DNA of 29,132 nt from CAZQIC01 sp964593555 (GCA_964593555.1 CAZQIC010000054.1:1-29132); one strand, 5' to 3'; positions 7,968-16,459 are shown, counted from the stretch's first letter. The notes: a model not told the origin generated them from the letters alone. Translations and numbers: made by a program.

Positions 7968-9113
7968 ATGCGATTTTTTTTTCTTCTATTACTTTTTCCT
8001 TCACTACTATTAGCACAAACTCCATTATTTGGCCCGGAAATAGCTGTGACAATAAATAGTTACACCATCGATGCTATGGAGCCATTCATATCAACTGATG
8101 GCAATGCCCTGTTTTTTAACAGCATTAATAATAATACCAACACCACTATATTTTATGCCGGAAAAATTGACGACACTACTTTTAATGCCATTGGACCACT
8201 GCCTGTTGTAAACCAAACAGTAACTCCTTTTTTAAATGCGGTTGCATCAATTGATACAGATACTACCTTTTATTGGATCACCACCCGAAATTACCCTGCT
8301 GATTACGACAACTTGCATCATGTATCATTTCGTCAGGCCGGACCCGTAAATTTCGGACCGATTCGCGGAGATTTTAATATTCACATACCTGGATGGTTGA
8401 TAATGGATGCTGCAATAAACTACAATGGTAACTACTTGTATTACTGTAACGCTTTTTTCCAGGGAACGACCTGCAATGGCGGATTGCCATGCAAAGGCAG
8501 ATTAGGAGTAGCACAAAAAGTAAACGACTCTACTTTCAACAAACTTCCGAATACAGATCTCATTATGGCTACTGTTAATGACACTAACTATGTTGTGTAT
8601 GCGCCTCATATTTCAAGTGATGGATTAGAATTGTATTACACCCGGTTTTCTCAATCGGCATTACTAAATACCGAAATATGTGTCGCTGTAAGAACCGGTA
8701 CGCTGCAGGTATTCGGAACTCCTGTGGTAATATACAGTGCCAATGGCTTCGCACCTGAAGCACCAACGCTGAGCACCGATAAAAATAAACTTTATTATCA
8801 CAAAACACAGGGCGGCATATATAAAATATTTATGCGTTACAGAACGGGCTATGTTGGTGTTGGGGAAAAAGAAAAGAAAAAATTCAGCTGTTACCTTGAT
8901 GGCAAAAAACTTTTGATAAATAAGGACGGCTCAGCTTCCACAATGATAGTGGAACTTATTAATAACGAAGGAAAAATAATTTTCAGCAAACAGCTGAACA
9001 CCGAAGAAAAAAGCATTGATCTTGAAAAATATAATTTAACAAATGGAATTTACTTTGTTAACCTAAAGACAGAAAGCAACAGTACAACGAAGAAAATTGC
9101 AATAATAGATTAA
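7968..9113 (+). CDS. secreted beta-propeller-like protein with T9SS type A tail
   Basis: The 381-residue protein starts with a strong signal peptide (MRFFFLLLLFPSLLLAQ). The body has PD40/WD40-like strands such as EPFISTDGNALFFNS and HISSDGLELYYTR, where each blade reads 'data seen, then displayed'; this suggests a TolB-like propeller. The last roughly 80 residues resemble a T9SS type A sorting domain: VELINNEGKIIFSKQL, then LTNGIYFVNLKTE and a basic KKIAIID end. It begins six bases after the permease gene and is probably cotranscribed with tgt, which is an unusual position for a cell-surface cargo. The specific function is unknown. Confidence 0.8.
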   Translation: MRFFFLLLLFPSLLLAQTPLFGPEIAVTINSYTIDAMEPFISTDGNALFFNSINNNTNTTIFYAGKIDDTTFNAIGPLPVVNQTVTPFLNAVASIDTDTTFYWITTRNYPADYDNLHHVSFRQAGPVNFGPIRGDFNIHIPGWLIMDAAINYNGNYLYYCNAFFQGTTCNGGLPCKGRLGVAQKVNDSTFNKLPNTDLIMATVNDTNYVVYAPHISSDGLELYYTRFSQSALLNTEICVAVRTGTLQVFGTPVVIYSANGFAPEAPTLSTDKNKLYYHKTQGGIYKIFMRYRTGYVGVGEKEKKKFSCYLDGKKLLINKDGSASTMIVELINNEGKIIFSKQLNTEEKSIDLEKYNLTNGIYFVNLKTESNSTTKKIAIID

Positions 9114-9116
9114 TGA

Positions 9117-9308
9117 TCAGATATGACCTTCCAACTGCATTTTATTTTCCAGTTTAGTGGATAATTTTCCAGGTTCAAAAATACCTCTGGATACTTTTTC
9201 ACCAAAAGCATTTTTCAACGCAGCTAAAAAAAACAGTACGGGAACATCCACTTCAGACTCTAATTTGATAAAATCAGAATTCCTCTCAACTTCATTTTGG
9301 GGCTTCAT
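9117..9308 (-). CDS. hypothetical 63-residue protein
   Basis: I do not recognise this protein. It is acidic in its first half (NEVERNSDFIKLESEVDVP), with one short hydrophobic helix-like segment (VLFFLAALKNAFG) and a basic second half. There is no signal peptide. It ends three bases from the stop of the convergent propeller gene, so the two would read into each other unless a terminator lies inside one of the genes. The regular ATG start and tight packing favour a real gene, but the evidence is thin. Confidence 0.4.
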   Translation of the reverse strand: MKPQNEVERNSDFIKLESEVDVPVLFFLAALKNAFGEKVSRGIFEPGKLSTKLENKMQLEGHI

Positions 9309-9429
9309 AAACTATTGGATATAATACAAATCTACAACCGTTAATACCCAAAATCAATTCAATCGCTACACATTCATTACCGAAGTAAGAAAACGCTGCA
9401 TTATTAGTTATTCGAACGAAAGCAAACTT

Positions 9430-9466
9430 TGGAAAAACAAAAAATCGTCTGAAGAAAAACGATTTT
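9430..9466 (-). terminator. probable intrinsic terminator of the minus-strand unit
   Basis: AAAATCGT (9441-9448) and ACGATTTT (9459-9466) form a perfect 8-base stem with a 10-base loop. Read on the minus strand the stem is followed by a T-rich run. It lies downstream of the 9562-9792 gene. Confidence 0.55.
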
Positions 9467-9476
9467 CATAATCAGC

Positions 9477-9503
9477 AACCAGATATTTGTCGATCATCTG
9501 GTT
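9477..9503. other. second small inverted repeat
   Basis: AACCAGAT (9477-9484) and ATCTGGTT (9496-9503) are perfect inverted arms around 11 bases. No T-run follows on either strand, so this is a hairpin or binding site of unknown role. The rest of 9309-9561 shows no gene. Confidence 0.35.
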
Positions 9504-9561
9504 AGTTTACACTTAAGTTGAAAGAATAATCTATTGTTCGTAGAAAATTACACCTTACGTA

Positions 9562-9792
9562 TCATTTTAATGCTCGCATGGCAAGAAACATTTCATTAAA
9601 GCGCTCCACTACCCTGTTCTTAAAATCATCTGTGATTAATTTTTGAATGGACTCTAAACCCTGAACTTCATCAGCATTAAACTTAAAAACCTGTTCCATC
9701 GGACCTGCTTCAAATTTCACAATGTATTTATCATTCATGTGAAACACAGTAATGGTAAGACTTTGATGTGGTATTCTTCCTACAATTCGCAT
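9562..9792 (-). CDS. conserved-looking hypothetical 76-residue protein
   Basis: This short protein has a beta-rich first half (ITVFHMNDKYIVKFEAGPMEQVFKF) and a helical second half (VQGLESIQKLITDDFKNRVVERFNEMFLAM). The pattern suggests a small folded domain. No signal peptide, cysteines or membrane segment are seen. It follows the 25-residue repeat gene on the same strand after an 84-base gap and is followed by a probable terminator, so it may be the last gene of the TonB operon. I cannot assign a function. Confidence 0.65.
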   Translation of the reverse strand: MRIVGRIPHQSLTITVFHMNDKYIVKFEAGPMEQVFKFNADEVQGLESIQKLITDDFKNRVVERFNEMFLAMRALK

Positions 9793-9876
9793 ATTTAATT
9801 TTACTCTTCTAATATTTAACTCGGTTTATTACCCCTATACCCCTTACCCTATCTCCCTAATTCCCTTTTCCGCTAT

Positions 9877-10287
9877 TTACCTTATTGGTCCTTTTGTCAT
9901 AAAATCAATATCACCAGAGTCATCTGCATCAAAAATGGCTTTTATCGTATCCGCTAAATTAGCATAATGACCAAAGCCATTTGCTCTTAACCATTTGGCT
10001 GCGCCCTTATCTTTGTTAATAGAATTACTTGTTGCGGCCCACACTACGAATTTATTTTTCATCATCCATTGAAATGCATCGCTATCACCTCTCACTGCTT
10101 TAACAAAAGCCAAAACCATAGTATATTTATTATCTAACAACCATTTCATTGGACCCTCTTCTCCTTGCAGTGCAGGCTTTAACAATAAAAGTTCAGGCAT
10201 TTTTTTTTCATTGAGCCAGTTTAATGCCGCAGTATCCTCCTGTAAATACGCGGTTAATTTTTCTATCACTTCTTTAGAGTAAACCAT
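9877..10287 (-). CDS. protein of four 25-residue repeats with an EF-hand-like end
   Basis: I do not recognise a named family. The 136 residues are built from four tandem repeats of exactly 25 residues: tryptophans fall at 24, 49, 74 and 99, each followed by Leu or Met and then an Asn-Lys-like pair (WLNEKK, WLLDNK, WMMKNK, WLRANG). Small and acidic residues (GEEG, GDSD, NKDKG) precede the next Trp. Two helices per repeat would give a small alpha-solenoid. The end has DADDSGDIDFMT (120-131), close to an EF-hand calcium loop but with Thr instead of Glu at position 12. There is no signal peptide. Its ATG overlaps the TonB receptor stop by one base (TGATG), so it is likely translated with it. Confidence 0.85.
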   Translation of the reverse strand: MVYSKEVIEKLTAYLQEDTAALNWLNEKKMPELLLLKPALQGEEGPMKWLLDNKYTMVLAFVKAVRGDSDAFQWMMKNKFVVWAATSNSINKDKGAAKWLRANGFGHYANLADTIKAIFDADDSGDIDFMTKGPIR

Positions 10288-12821
10288 CAGAACCTTGCAA
10301 TTGTTCGTATGTTCAATATGCGCCCGGTCAAATAGTTTGGTATTGCATATGAACGATTACTAATATCTTTTATCCATAAATACGAAACGGTATTGTTTAC
10401 ATCCAGCAGGTTAAACACTTCCATACTTATCCATACCGATTTAAAATTATGGAACGGATTGTGTTTCGATAATGGCTTTTCTTCTTTAATAACCTGGTAA
10501 GAAAAACCAATATCCACCCTCCTGTAAGGAGGCATTTTCAATGTGTCTCTATATTTAGCAAAATCAGGTGGGCCAAAGGGAATTGATGTTCCAAACAATA
10601 AATTCAAATGCATTTTAAAATCCGGGAAACGCGGTAAATAATCCTGGAAGAAAATACTGAAGCTTACTCTTTGATCGGTTGGTCTTGGAATAGATCCAGG
10701 TTCATGACGAATACTATCCGCCCTTTGTGTATCTAGCGTATAGCCTGAAACAATTTTTTCTCCGCTCTTATTGTAGTAATCATAGTAATAATCGTTAAGA
10801 ATATCTTCCTTCGTCTGCATGATGGAAAGGCTAGCCCAGGATTCAATTCCCTTTACGAATTCCCCATTCACTTTCATATCAATCCCTGTGGCATAACCTC
10901 TAGCGCTGTTCTCAGCATAATATCGTATGCGGACGTTATCAACTTCGTAAGGAATAATACTGCTCAAGCTTTTGTAATAGGCCTCTGTGATAAACTTAAA
11001 CGGTCTGCGCCACGCACGAAAGTTATAGTCACTGGAAAGTAAAAAGTGAATGGATTGCTGCGCTTTCACATTTGTATTTACTTCTCCATATAAATTCCTC
11101 AGTTCACGATAAAATGGCGGCTGACAATAATATCCTCCGGAAGCCTTGAATAAAAAATCACGTTTCCAATTTGGCTTATATGCCAGTGTTGCGCGCGGAC
11201 TTACCACTGTTTGTCCGTTAAGGTCCCAATAATTTGCACGTACTCCCACAGTAAAAGTTAATTCCGATGTATCCTTCAATTCTTTATTGAAGACATATTG
11301 CGTATAACCCATTACGCGTCCTGAGCTAAGCTTCTCTTTTGTTTTTACAACTTCCAGCAATTCAATAACACCGGGATTCCCCTGTGGTAAGGAGTAACCG
11401 GCCGAATCGATCATTTTCCATTCGCTGAGCTTATCATTAATAATTTCTGTTTGATAACGTACGCCCCAAAGTATTCTCTGTTTTTTATTTATCTGATTAG
11501 CTCCTTTATGTTCAAAATTATATACCGTTGCATTCAGATTATTTCGTGCATGATTTAAAAACGTACCAACGCCAAGTGTAGCTACCGACTGACCGAAATT
11601 CTTTTTCCCAATATCTCTTTCTAACTCATCAATATAATATTGTCCCTGAATATCAAAAGATTCATTTTCGAAAGTGCGGAATGTAGAAGTAATGAACTTC
11701 ATGCTCAGCCTACCGTTAGGATGATAATTAAAAGATGCGGCACCAGTATACGTTTCGAAATCATCTATTTCTGCGCCATCAAAATAAACTTTAAGCTGCA
11801 ATGCTTTATTGATAGTCCCAAATTCTGTTTCCCTTGTTTGCGGAACAACGATGTATTTATTTCGCGCGTAATTACCCAGCACATTTAATTCCCACACATC
11901 AGAAATATCATACGTCAAAAAAGTTTGAAGATCAGCAAACCAAGGTCGGTAATCGCCTTGCTCATCGCTGGTACCCAGGACCCTTCTTTGTGTTTTATAC
12001 CTTGCCCCCATGATCCATGTAAAACGAAAATCTTTTGAGGCACCCTCTAAATGAATATTACTTCCCTGCAAACCACCTTGAATACTTCCATTAAATTTCC
12101 TGGGACGGCGATACTGCACATCCAGCACCGATGACATTTTATCTCCGTATTTTGCTTCAAATCCACCGGCAGAAAAAAGTACAGAAGAAACCATTTCAGA
12201 ATTAATGAAACTTAATCCTTCCTGCTGCCCGCTACGCACCAGGAACGGGCGATACACTTCAATATCATTTACATAAACAAGATTCTCATCAAAGTTGCCG
12301 CCTCGTACAGAATATTGTGAGCTCAATTCATTCCTGTTAGAGACGCCAAGCTGCGAGAACAGTATAGAGTTAAAATCCCCGGAAGCACTTGGGATAAATG
12401 ACACAATCTTAGGATCAAGACGTATCATACTTGTTGTTCTCAATTTATCTTCTATCACCACACTGTCCAATATCGTTCTTGCAGCTTCTTTTAATTGTCT
12501 ATTCACTAAAAGTTTTTCTTCCGGTTTTAAATTCAATCTTATTTTTTCGGTAGAGAAATTAATGCCTGACAAAACGATTATAATATCTTCCTCTGCCGGC
12601 ACAGTGTATTCAAACTCTCCTTCTTTATTGGTAAATACGGGGGTATTTGATCTTCCGAACAATGAGACAGTAATGTCTTCAAGAGGTTTGCCATTTTTAT
12701 CGGTGACTTTTCCATATACAACTGCATTTTGCTGCGCAAAAGCTTTACCGGAAAAAATACATAAGAAAATAAAAATTAACTTATGATATCTAATGATTGT
12801 ATTTAGGAATGGAGCGAGCAA
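10287..12821 (-). CDS. TonB-dependent outer-membrane receptor with carboxypeptidase-D regulatory domain
   Basis: This 844-residue receptor should sit in the outer membrane and import a ligand with TonB energy. Order: signal peptide ending FSGKAFAQQ; regulatory beta-sandwich at about 32-115 (VVYGKVTDKNGKPLEDITVSL); plug with YSVRGGNFDENLVYVNDIEVYRP and SVLFSAGGFEAKYGDKMSS; then a beta-barrel ending in an aromatic residue (TIARF). No SusD partner is present, so a glycan-uptake role is not supported; the ligand is unknown. The only reasonable start is TTG at 12821, since no in-frame ATG precedes the signal peptide. The TTG lies one codon after the stop of the upstream gene and in the same frame. 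The downstream repeat-protein gene is coupled to it. Confidence 0.93.
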   Translation of the reverse strand: MLAPFLNTIIRYHKLIFIFLCIFSGKAFAQQNAVVYGKVTDKNGKPLEDITVSLFGRSNTPVFTNKEGEFEYTVPAEEDIIIVLSGINFSTEKIRLNLKPEEKLLVNRQLKEAARTILDSVVIEDKLRTTSMIRLDPKIVSFIPSASGDFNSILFSQLGVSNRNELSSQYSVRGGNFDENLVYVNDIEVYRPFLVRSGQQEGLSFINSEMVSSVLFSAGGFEAKYGDKMSSVLDVQYRRPRKFNGSIQGGLQGSNIHLEGASKDFRFTWIMGARYKTQRRVLGTSDEQGDYRPWFADLQTFLTYDISDVWELNVLGNYARNKYIVVPQTRETEFGTINKALQLKVYFDGAEIDDFETYTGAASFNYHPNGRLSMKFITSTFRTFENESFDIQGQYYIDELERDIGKKNFGQSVATLGVGTFLNHARNNLNATVYNFEHKGANQINKKQRILWGVRYQTEIINDKLSEWKMIDSAGYSLPQGNPGVIELLEVVKTKEKLSSGRVMGYTQYVFNKELKDTSELTFTVGVRANYWDLNGQTVVSPRATLAYKPNWKRDFLFKASGGYYCQPPFYRELRNLYGEVNTNVKAQQSIHFLLSSDYNFRAWRRPFKFITEAYYKSLSSIIPYEVDNVRIRYYAENSARGYATGIDMKVNGEFVKGIESWASLSIMQTKEDILNDYYYDYYNKSGEKIVSGYTLDTQRADSIRHEPGSIPRPTDQRVSFSIFFQDYLPRFPDFKMHLNLLFGTSIPFGPPDFAKYRDTLKMPPYRRVDIGFSYQVIKEEKPLSKHNPFHNFKSVWISMEVFNLLDVNNTVSYLWIKDISNRSYAIPNYLTGRILNIRTIARF

Positions 12822-12824
12822 AAA

Positions 12825-13490
12825 TTATTTGTCTTTATTTTTAAAATCTCCATTTTGCCAGGCCTTAATAAATTTAGACCAAGCAATAGGGTTAAACAAA
12901 TTGATGGAAGGATATTGCCCGGCATAATACAGTTTACTGTATTGTTGTTGCATAGTGTATTTATAATTAAGGCTTGCATCAGCGGGCACACCCATCATCC
13001 GTTCCCTCATCCTTTCCTGTTCAAGATTATTTTCTGCGCGTAACAGGTCATCGTTAGGTAAGTTAAGATCCAGGAATGCTTTCCTGAATTGTTCTGGTGT
13101 TGGCCAGGGATAAATAATTGCTTCTTTTAACAAAACAGTATCAGGCCTTAATACTTCTATCAGCGAATACTTATTGCTGGTGAGTGTATCCGGAATTATA
13201 AAATATCCCGGCTTATATCCAAGTGCTGCAAATTCAATAGTATCCCTGGTTTGAACAACCAGGGAAAAATATCCGTAATAATCACCTATAGTGCCTCTCT
13301 GTGTGTTCTTAATGATAAGACTTGTGAAAGGAATCGGTTTTAAGCTGTCGCTTCCAACAATTACCCCCGAAAATTGTATCAGGGGCCTGTAACCCGACTG
13401 CCCCTCTGTCTTCTTTGTCTGACCAAGAGATGACAACGAAAGAATTGCAAATAAAAAGGAAAAACAGCCCGACTTAAAGAAACTATACAT
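12825..13490 (-). CDS. secreted carboxypeptidase-D-like regulatory domain protein
   Basis: The 221-residue protein has a signal peptide (MYSFFKSGCFSFLFAILSLS, cleaved near GQ). A regulatory-like beta-sandwich covers about 38-115: FSGVIVGSDSLKPIPFTSL, RGTIGDYYGYFSLVV and DTIEFAALGYKPGYF. The remaining half is helical and charged, with no recognised domain (EQERMRERMMG, then NPIAWSKFIKAWQNGDF). Such proteins are often found beside TonB receptors in Bacteroidota. It heads the operon, three bases upstream of the receptor. A possible -7 element TACCTTTA lies just before the ATG, in the divergent region shared with the next gene. Confidence 0.85.
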   Translation of the reverse strand: MYSFFKSGCFSFLFAILSLSSLGQTKKTEGQSGYRPLIQFSGVIVGSDSLKPIPFTSLIIKNTQRGTIGDYYGYFSLVVQTRDTIEFAALGYKPGYFIIPDTLTSNKYSLIEVLRPDTVLLKEAIIYPWPTPEQFRKAFLDLNLPNDDLLRAENNLEQERMRERMMGVPADASLNYKYTMQQQYSKLYYAGQYPSINLFNPIAWSKFIKAWQNGDFKNKDK

Positions 13491-13556
13491 AGTTGTAAAG
13501 GTACAAAACGAAATCTCAATATTTGCGATATATATAACCCATTTATATGCATATTA

Positions 13557-13588
13557 TTGTGTGAAAACTATTCATTTTTGTAACTTTA
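13557..13588 (+). promoter_or_regulatory. Bacteroidota-type promoter
   Basis: TTG (13557-13559) and TAACTTTA (13581-13588) are 21 bases apart, fitting the TTG/TAnnTTTG arrangement apart from the last base. The leader to the ATG at 13610 would be about 15 bases. Confidence 0.55.
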
Positions 13589-13609
13589 AAACCTATCAGC
13601 CCTCATGCA

Positions 13610-14719
13610 ATGAGACTAGTTTTATTTACTACGATGTTTGCTTTTTGGTGTTCCGCAAGTGCGCAGATAACTATCACTAAAAACGACATGCCACTTGTTA
13701 ATGACACCCTAAGGGTAAGCAATACGGCAACCATTGGTACCTCTGACCCTACTTTAACCGACACCAATTATACCTGGGATTACAGCCACCTTACTTACAT
13801 TACCCAAAAAATAGACACGTTTGTATCTGTTAGTACAACACCATTTCTTTACCAGCTTTATTTCAATAACATTATAATGTACCCCACAACAAAAGCGGAC
13901 CTGGCTGTGAAAGTGGCAACGCCAATACTTACTACAGGTCTAACGCTAAGCAATGTTTTTGAATATTACAAAAAACCAACCAGTTCATATATTGATGTTG
14001 GTTTTGGTGCCGAGATAAATAGTATTCCCACCTCTGTAAGGTTTGATTCACTGGATTATATATATCAATTCCCAATGAATTATGGTAATGCGGACTCCTG
14101 CATTTCTAAATATGCATTAAACATTCCATCGTTGATTTATTACGGACAAAGAAAAAAGCGTGTGAATGAAATTGATGGATGGGGAACATTAACTACCCCG
14201 TTTGGTACCTTTCAGACGCTAAGAATAAAAACAACTTTGAATGTTACTGATACGGTATATATAAACTCATTGAGCTTCGGAAGTAAATTCAATAGGCCAA
14301 CGGAAATTCAGTACAAATGGCTGGGAACAAACAGCAGGATACCATTGTTGCAAATAAATACAATCAGCGGATTGATAACATCTGTTGTATATAGGGACAG
14401 CGCAAGAGTTAATCTTAATCCATTACCAAATGGTATCCCGGAATTAAACACCATGAGTAACTTGAGGATATATCCTTCTCCTGCATCATCCGAGATCAGT
14501 ATTAATTACTCGCTCAATAAAACAGATAATGTAACAGTAGAATTATATGATGTTTTTGGGAACAAATTAAATACTTTGTTTAGTTCCATCCAGCATGCAG
14601 GTACTCATAATTTAATCGCCGATGTGAACAAACTTTCTATCGCCAATGGAGTTTATACGGTAAAAATGCAGATTGGAGATTCATTTAGTCAAAGTCAAAA
14701 AATAATTATAGCACGCTAA
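13610..14719 (+). CDS. secreted protein with T9SS type A sorting domain
   Basis: The 369-residue product has a signal peptide (MRLVLFTTMFAFWCSASAQ). The body, rich in beta strands and Thr/Asn, contains no domain I can name; it has an LTYITQK segment and a run of alternating hydrophobics typical of exported beta-sandwich proteins. The last roughly 80 residues are a type A T9SS tail: LRIYPSPASSEISINYSL, VELYDVFGNKLNTL, then LSIANGVYTVKMQ and a basic end. It stands alone, with its own promoter and a hairpin downstream. It should be on the cell surface or released. The role is unknown. Confidence 0.85.
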   Translation: MRLVLFTTMFAFWCSASAQITITKNDMPLVNDTLRVSNTATIGTSDPTLTDTNYTWDYSHLTYITQKIDTFVSVSTTPFLYQLYFNNIIMYPTTKADLAVKVATPILTTGLTLSNVFEYYKKPTSSYIDVGFGAEINSIPTSVRFDSLDYIYQFPMNYGNADSCISKYALNIPSLIYYGQRKKRVNEIDGWGTLTTPFGTFQTLRIKTTLNVTDTVYINSLSFGSKFNRPTEIQYKWLGTNSRIPLLQINTISGLITSVVYRDSARVNLNPLPNGIPELNTMSNLRIYPSPASSEISINYSLNKTDNVTVELYDVFGNKLNTLFSSIQHAGTHNLIADVNKLSIANGVYTVKMQIGDSFSQSQKIIIAR

Positions 14720-14742
14720 TAATAAAATAAAAACATGAAATA

Positions 14743-14787
14743 GCCATCCGCCTTAGGCGGATAAACCTCCAAAAGGGATGGCGTATT
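14743..14787 (+). terminator. terminator-like hairpin carrying an internal palindrome
   Basis: Outer arms GCCATCC (14743-14749) and GGATGGC (14776-14782) could form a terminator stem before GTATTTTAT. The loop holds a second perfect palindrome, ATCCGCC-TTA-GGCGGAT (14746-14762), that shares bases with the outer left arm, so the two stems exclude each other. Confidence 0.5.
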
Positions 14788-14824
14788 TTATCTGACAATC
14801 AGAAATTTTAAAAATTATATACAG

Positions 14825-15730
14825 ATGAAACATATAGTAGTAATCGGATCGGGAACAATGGGGAATGGAATTGCGCACACGTTCGCGCAATATGGATTTA
14901 ATGTGGCGTTGGTAGATATATCTCAGGATGCATTGAACAAAGCGTTAGCAACGATCGGAAAAAATCTTGACAGGATGGTTAGCAAAGCTGTCATAACTGA
15001 GTTGGATAAAAACAACACGCTCAATAACATTAAAACATTCACATCATTAAAAGATGCAATTGCTAATAACACTGATCTTGTTGTAGAAGCAGCATCAGAG
15101 AATGTAGATATTAAATTGAAAATTTTTAAAGAGATCGATTCACTTTGCCCGGAACACACCATACTTGCGTCTAACACATCATCAATTTCCATTACAAAAA
15201 TCGGTGCCGCTACTAAACGTCCGAACAAAGTTATTGGGATGCACTTTATGAATCCTGTACCAGTAATGAAATTAGTAGAGGTAATAAGAGGTTACTCAAC
15301 GAGTGATGAAGTAACAAACCTTATAATGCGGGTAACAAAAAGTTTAAACAAGATACCTGTAGAAGTAAATGATTACCCAGGATTTGTGGCGAATAAAATT
15401 TTAATGCCAATGATCAATGAAGCCATCATAACTTTATATGAGGGCGTTGCAGGCGTTTCCGAAATTGATACGGTAATGAAATTAGGAATGGCTCACCCAA
15501 TGGGTCCACTACAATTAGCGGACTTTATCGGTCTTGATGTTTGTCTTTCAATCTTAAATGTATTGCGTGATGGTTTTGGAAATCCCAAATATGCACCTTG
15601 CCCTTTGTTAGTAAATATGGTAACTGCCGGGCATCTTGGTGTAAAATCCGGTTCAGGATTTTATTCTTATACACACGGAAGTAAAGACCTTGTGGTTGCA
15701 AGCCAGTTCAGAAAAAAAGAATTGGTATAA
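14825..15730 (+). CDS. 3-hydroxyacyl-CoA (3-hydroxybutyryl-CoA) dehydrogenase
   Basis: The enzyme oxidises (S)-3-hydroxyacyl-CoA to 3-oxoacyl-CoA with NAD+. The 301-residue length is that of the stand-alone Hbd/PaaH type, without a hydratase. The N-terminal Rossmann fold has VVIGSGTMGNGIAHTFAQYG (about 5-24) and an acidic residue after strand 2 (VDIS). IGMHFMNPVPVMKLVEV has the catalytic His in the HFxNP motif. The C-terminal half shows NDYPGFVANKILMPMINEA and the substrate-side MGLGMAHPMGPLQLADFIGLD-like segment. No other fatty-acid genes are adjacent. It is cytoplasmic and probably serves beta-oxidation or butyrate-type metabolism. Confidence 0.94.
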   Translation: MKHIVVIGSGTMGNGIAHTFAQYGFNVALVDISQDALNKALATIGKNLDRMVSKAVITELDKNNTLNNIKTFTSLKDAIANNTDLVVEAASENVDIKLKIFKEIDSLCPEHTILASNTSSISITKIGAATKRPNKVIGMHFMNPVPVMKLVEVIRGYSTSDEVTNLIMRVTKSLNKIPVEVNDYPGFVANKILMPMINEAIITLYEGVAGVSEIDTVMKLGMAHPMGPLQLADFIGLDVCLSILNVLRDGFGNPKYAPCPLLVNMVTAGHLGVKSGSGFYSYTHGSKDLVVASQFRKKELV

Positions 15731-15748
15731 ATTCAAAAGATATTTTTG
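15722..15748 (+). promoter_or_regulatory. promoter of the DUF1566-like gene
   Basis: TATTTTTG (15741-15748) matches TAnnTTTG; TTG at 15722-15724 is 16 bases upstream. Transcription near 15754 gives a leader of about 75 bases to the ATG at 15831. The leader has a GGGG near 15783 and a CCCC just before the start codon that could pair. Confidence 0.5.
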
Positions 15749-15830
15749 TATTTAATAGATGGAGACCAGAGACCACAAAAAACGGGGCGTAACGAAAAGC
15801 CATAAGAGTAGACAACTAAATACAAACCCC

Positions 15831-16394
15831 ATGAAATTGAGAATTACTTTTTCAAGTTTAATGATTGCACTTATGTGCACTTCCAACATTTCTTATGCAG
15901 GTAATACTATTGCCGCGCTGCCTGATTCAGGCAGCTTTACGCACCACGTTGGCGAAGCCTTTGGTGGGGGAATTGTATTTAAAGTTTTTAAAGGCGACGA
16001 TGGAAAAGAACATGGACTGATCGTTGCGGTAGAAAATCTTGGCAGAGCAACATGGAGCGCAAACACAAGCCAATTGATCGGAGCGAGCAGCAAATCAGAT
16101 GGAGCAGCAAACACTGCTATGATCATTAAAGCAGGAGGAGCTAAAACAGAAGCTGCCGGACTTTGTGATGCTTACGAAAAAGATGGGTTTTCTGATTGGT
16201 ATTTGCCGGCAATTGATGAACTGGAAGTATTAAATAAAAACATCAAAACAGAAAAAACATCGGCACCTCAATTTTTGTGGTCCTCTACAGAAGATCATCC
16301 TGGAAGTGCACTGGGCTTCGATTTTAATGAAGGTACGTCATCAATGAGCAACAAAAAAAGAAATGCAACAGTAAAACCTATAAGGGCATTTTAA
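15831..16394 (+). CDS. exported DUF1566-like protein
   Basis: The 187-residue protein has a signal peptide (MKLRITFSSLMIALMCTSNI, then SYAGN). The mature part shows features of the Lcl/DUF1566 fold: GGGIVFKVFKGDDGKEHGLIV near the start, DGFSDWYLPAIDELEVLNKN in the middle, FLWSSTED, and a terminal RNATVKPIRAF. These domains are common in exported proteins of unknown function. The frame extends upstream to an ATG at 15759, but that codon sits directly behind the promoter and gives a charged, non-signal N terminus, so I use 15831. A strong terminator follows. Confidence 0.8.
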   Translation: MKLRITFSSLMIALMCTSNISYAGNTIAALPDSGSFTHHVGEAFGGGIVFKVFKGDDGKEHGLIVAVENLGRATWSANTSQLIGASSKSDGAANTAMIIKAGGAKTEAAGLCDAYEKDGFSDWYLPAIDELEVLNKNIKTEKTSAPQFLWSSTEDHPGSALGFDFNEGTSSMSNKKRNATVKPIRAF

Positions 16395-16407
16395 TACGGA
16401 TTTTCTC

Positions 16408-16443
16408 AAACACCATCCGGATTTATTCGGGTGGTGTTTTTTT
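16408..16443 (+). terminator. intrinsic terminator
   Basis: AAACACCATCCG (16408-16419) pairs with CGGGTGGTGTTT (16428-16439), with one G-T wobble and an 8-base loop, followed by a run of Ts to 16443. It ends the DUF1566-like gene. Confidence 0.85.
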
Positions 16444-16459
16444 ATTGATAAATAATACT

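Noticed and set aside
9400..9430. A tRNA-like TTCGAA segment
   Set aside because: No acceptor stem, anticodon arm or CCA-like end can be drawn around it.
12295..12786. A 163-codon frame antisense to the TonB receptor
   Set aside because: It is opposite the signal peptide and regulatory domain, which are clearly coding, and its translation has no recognisable features.
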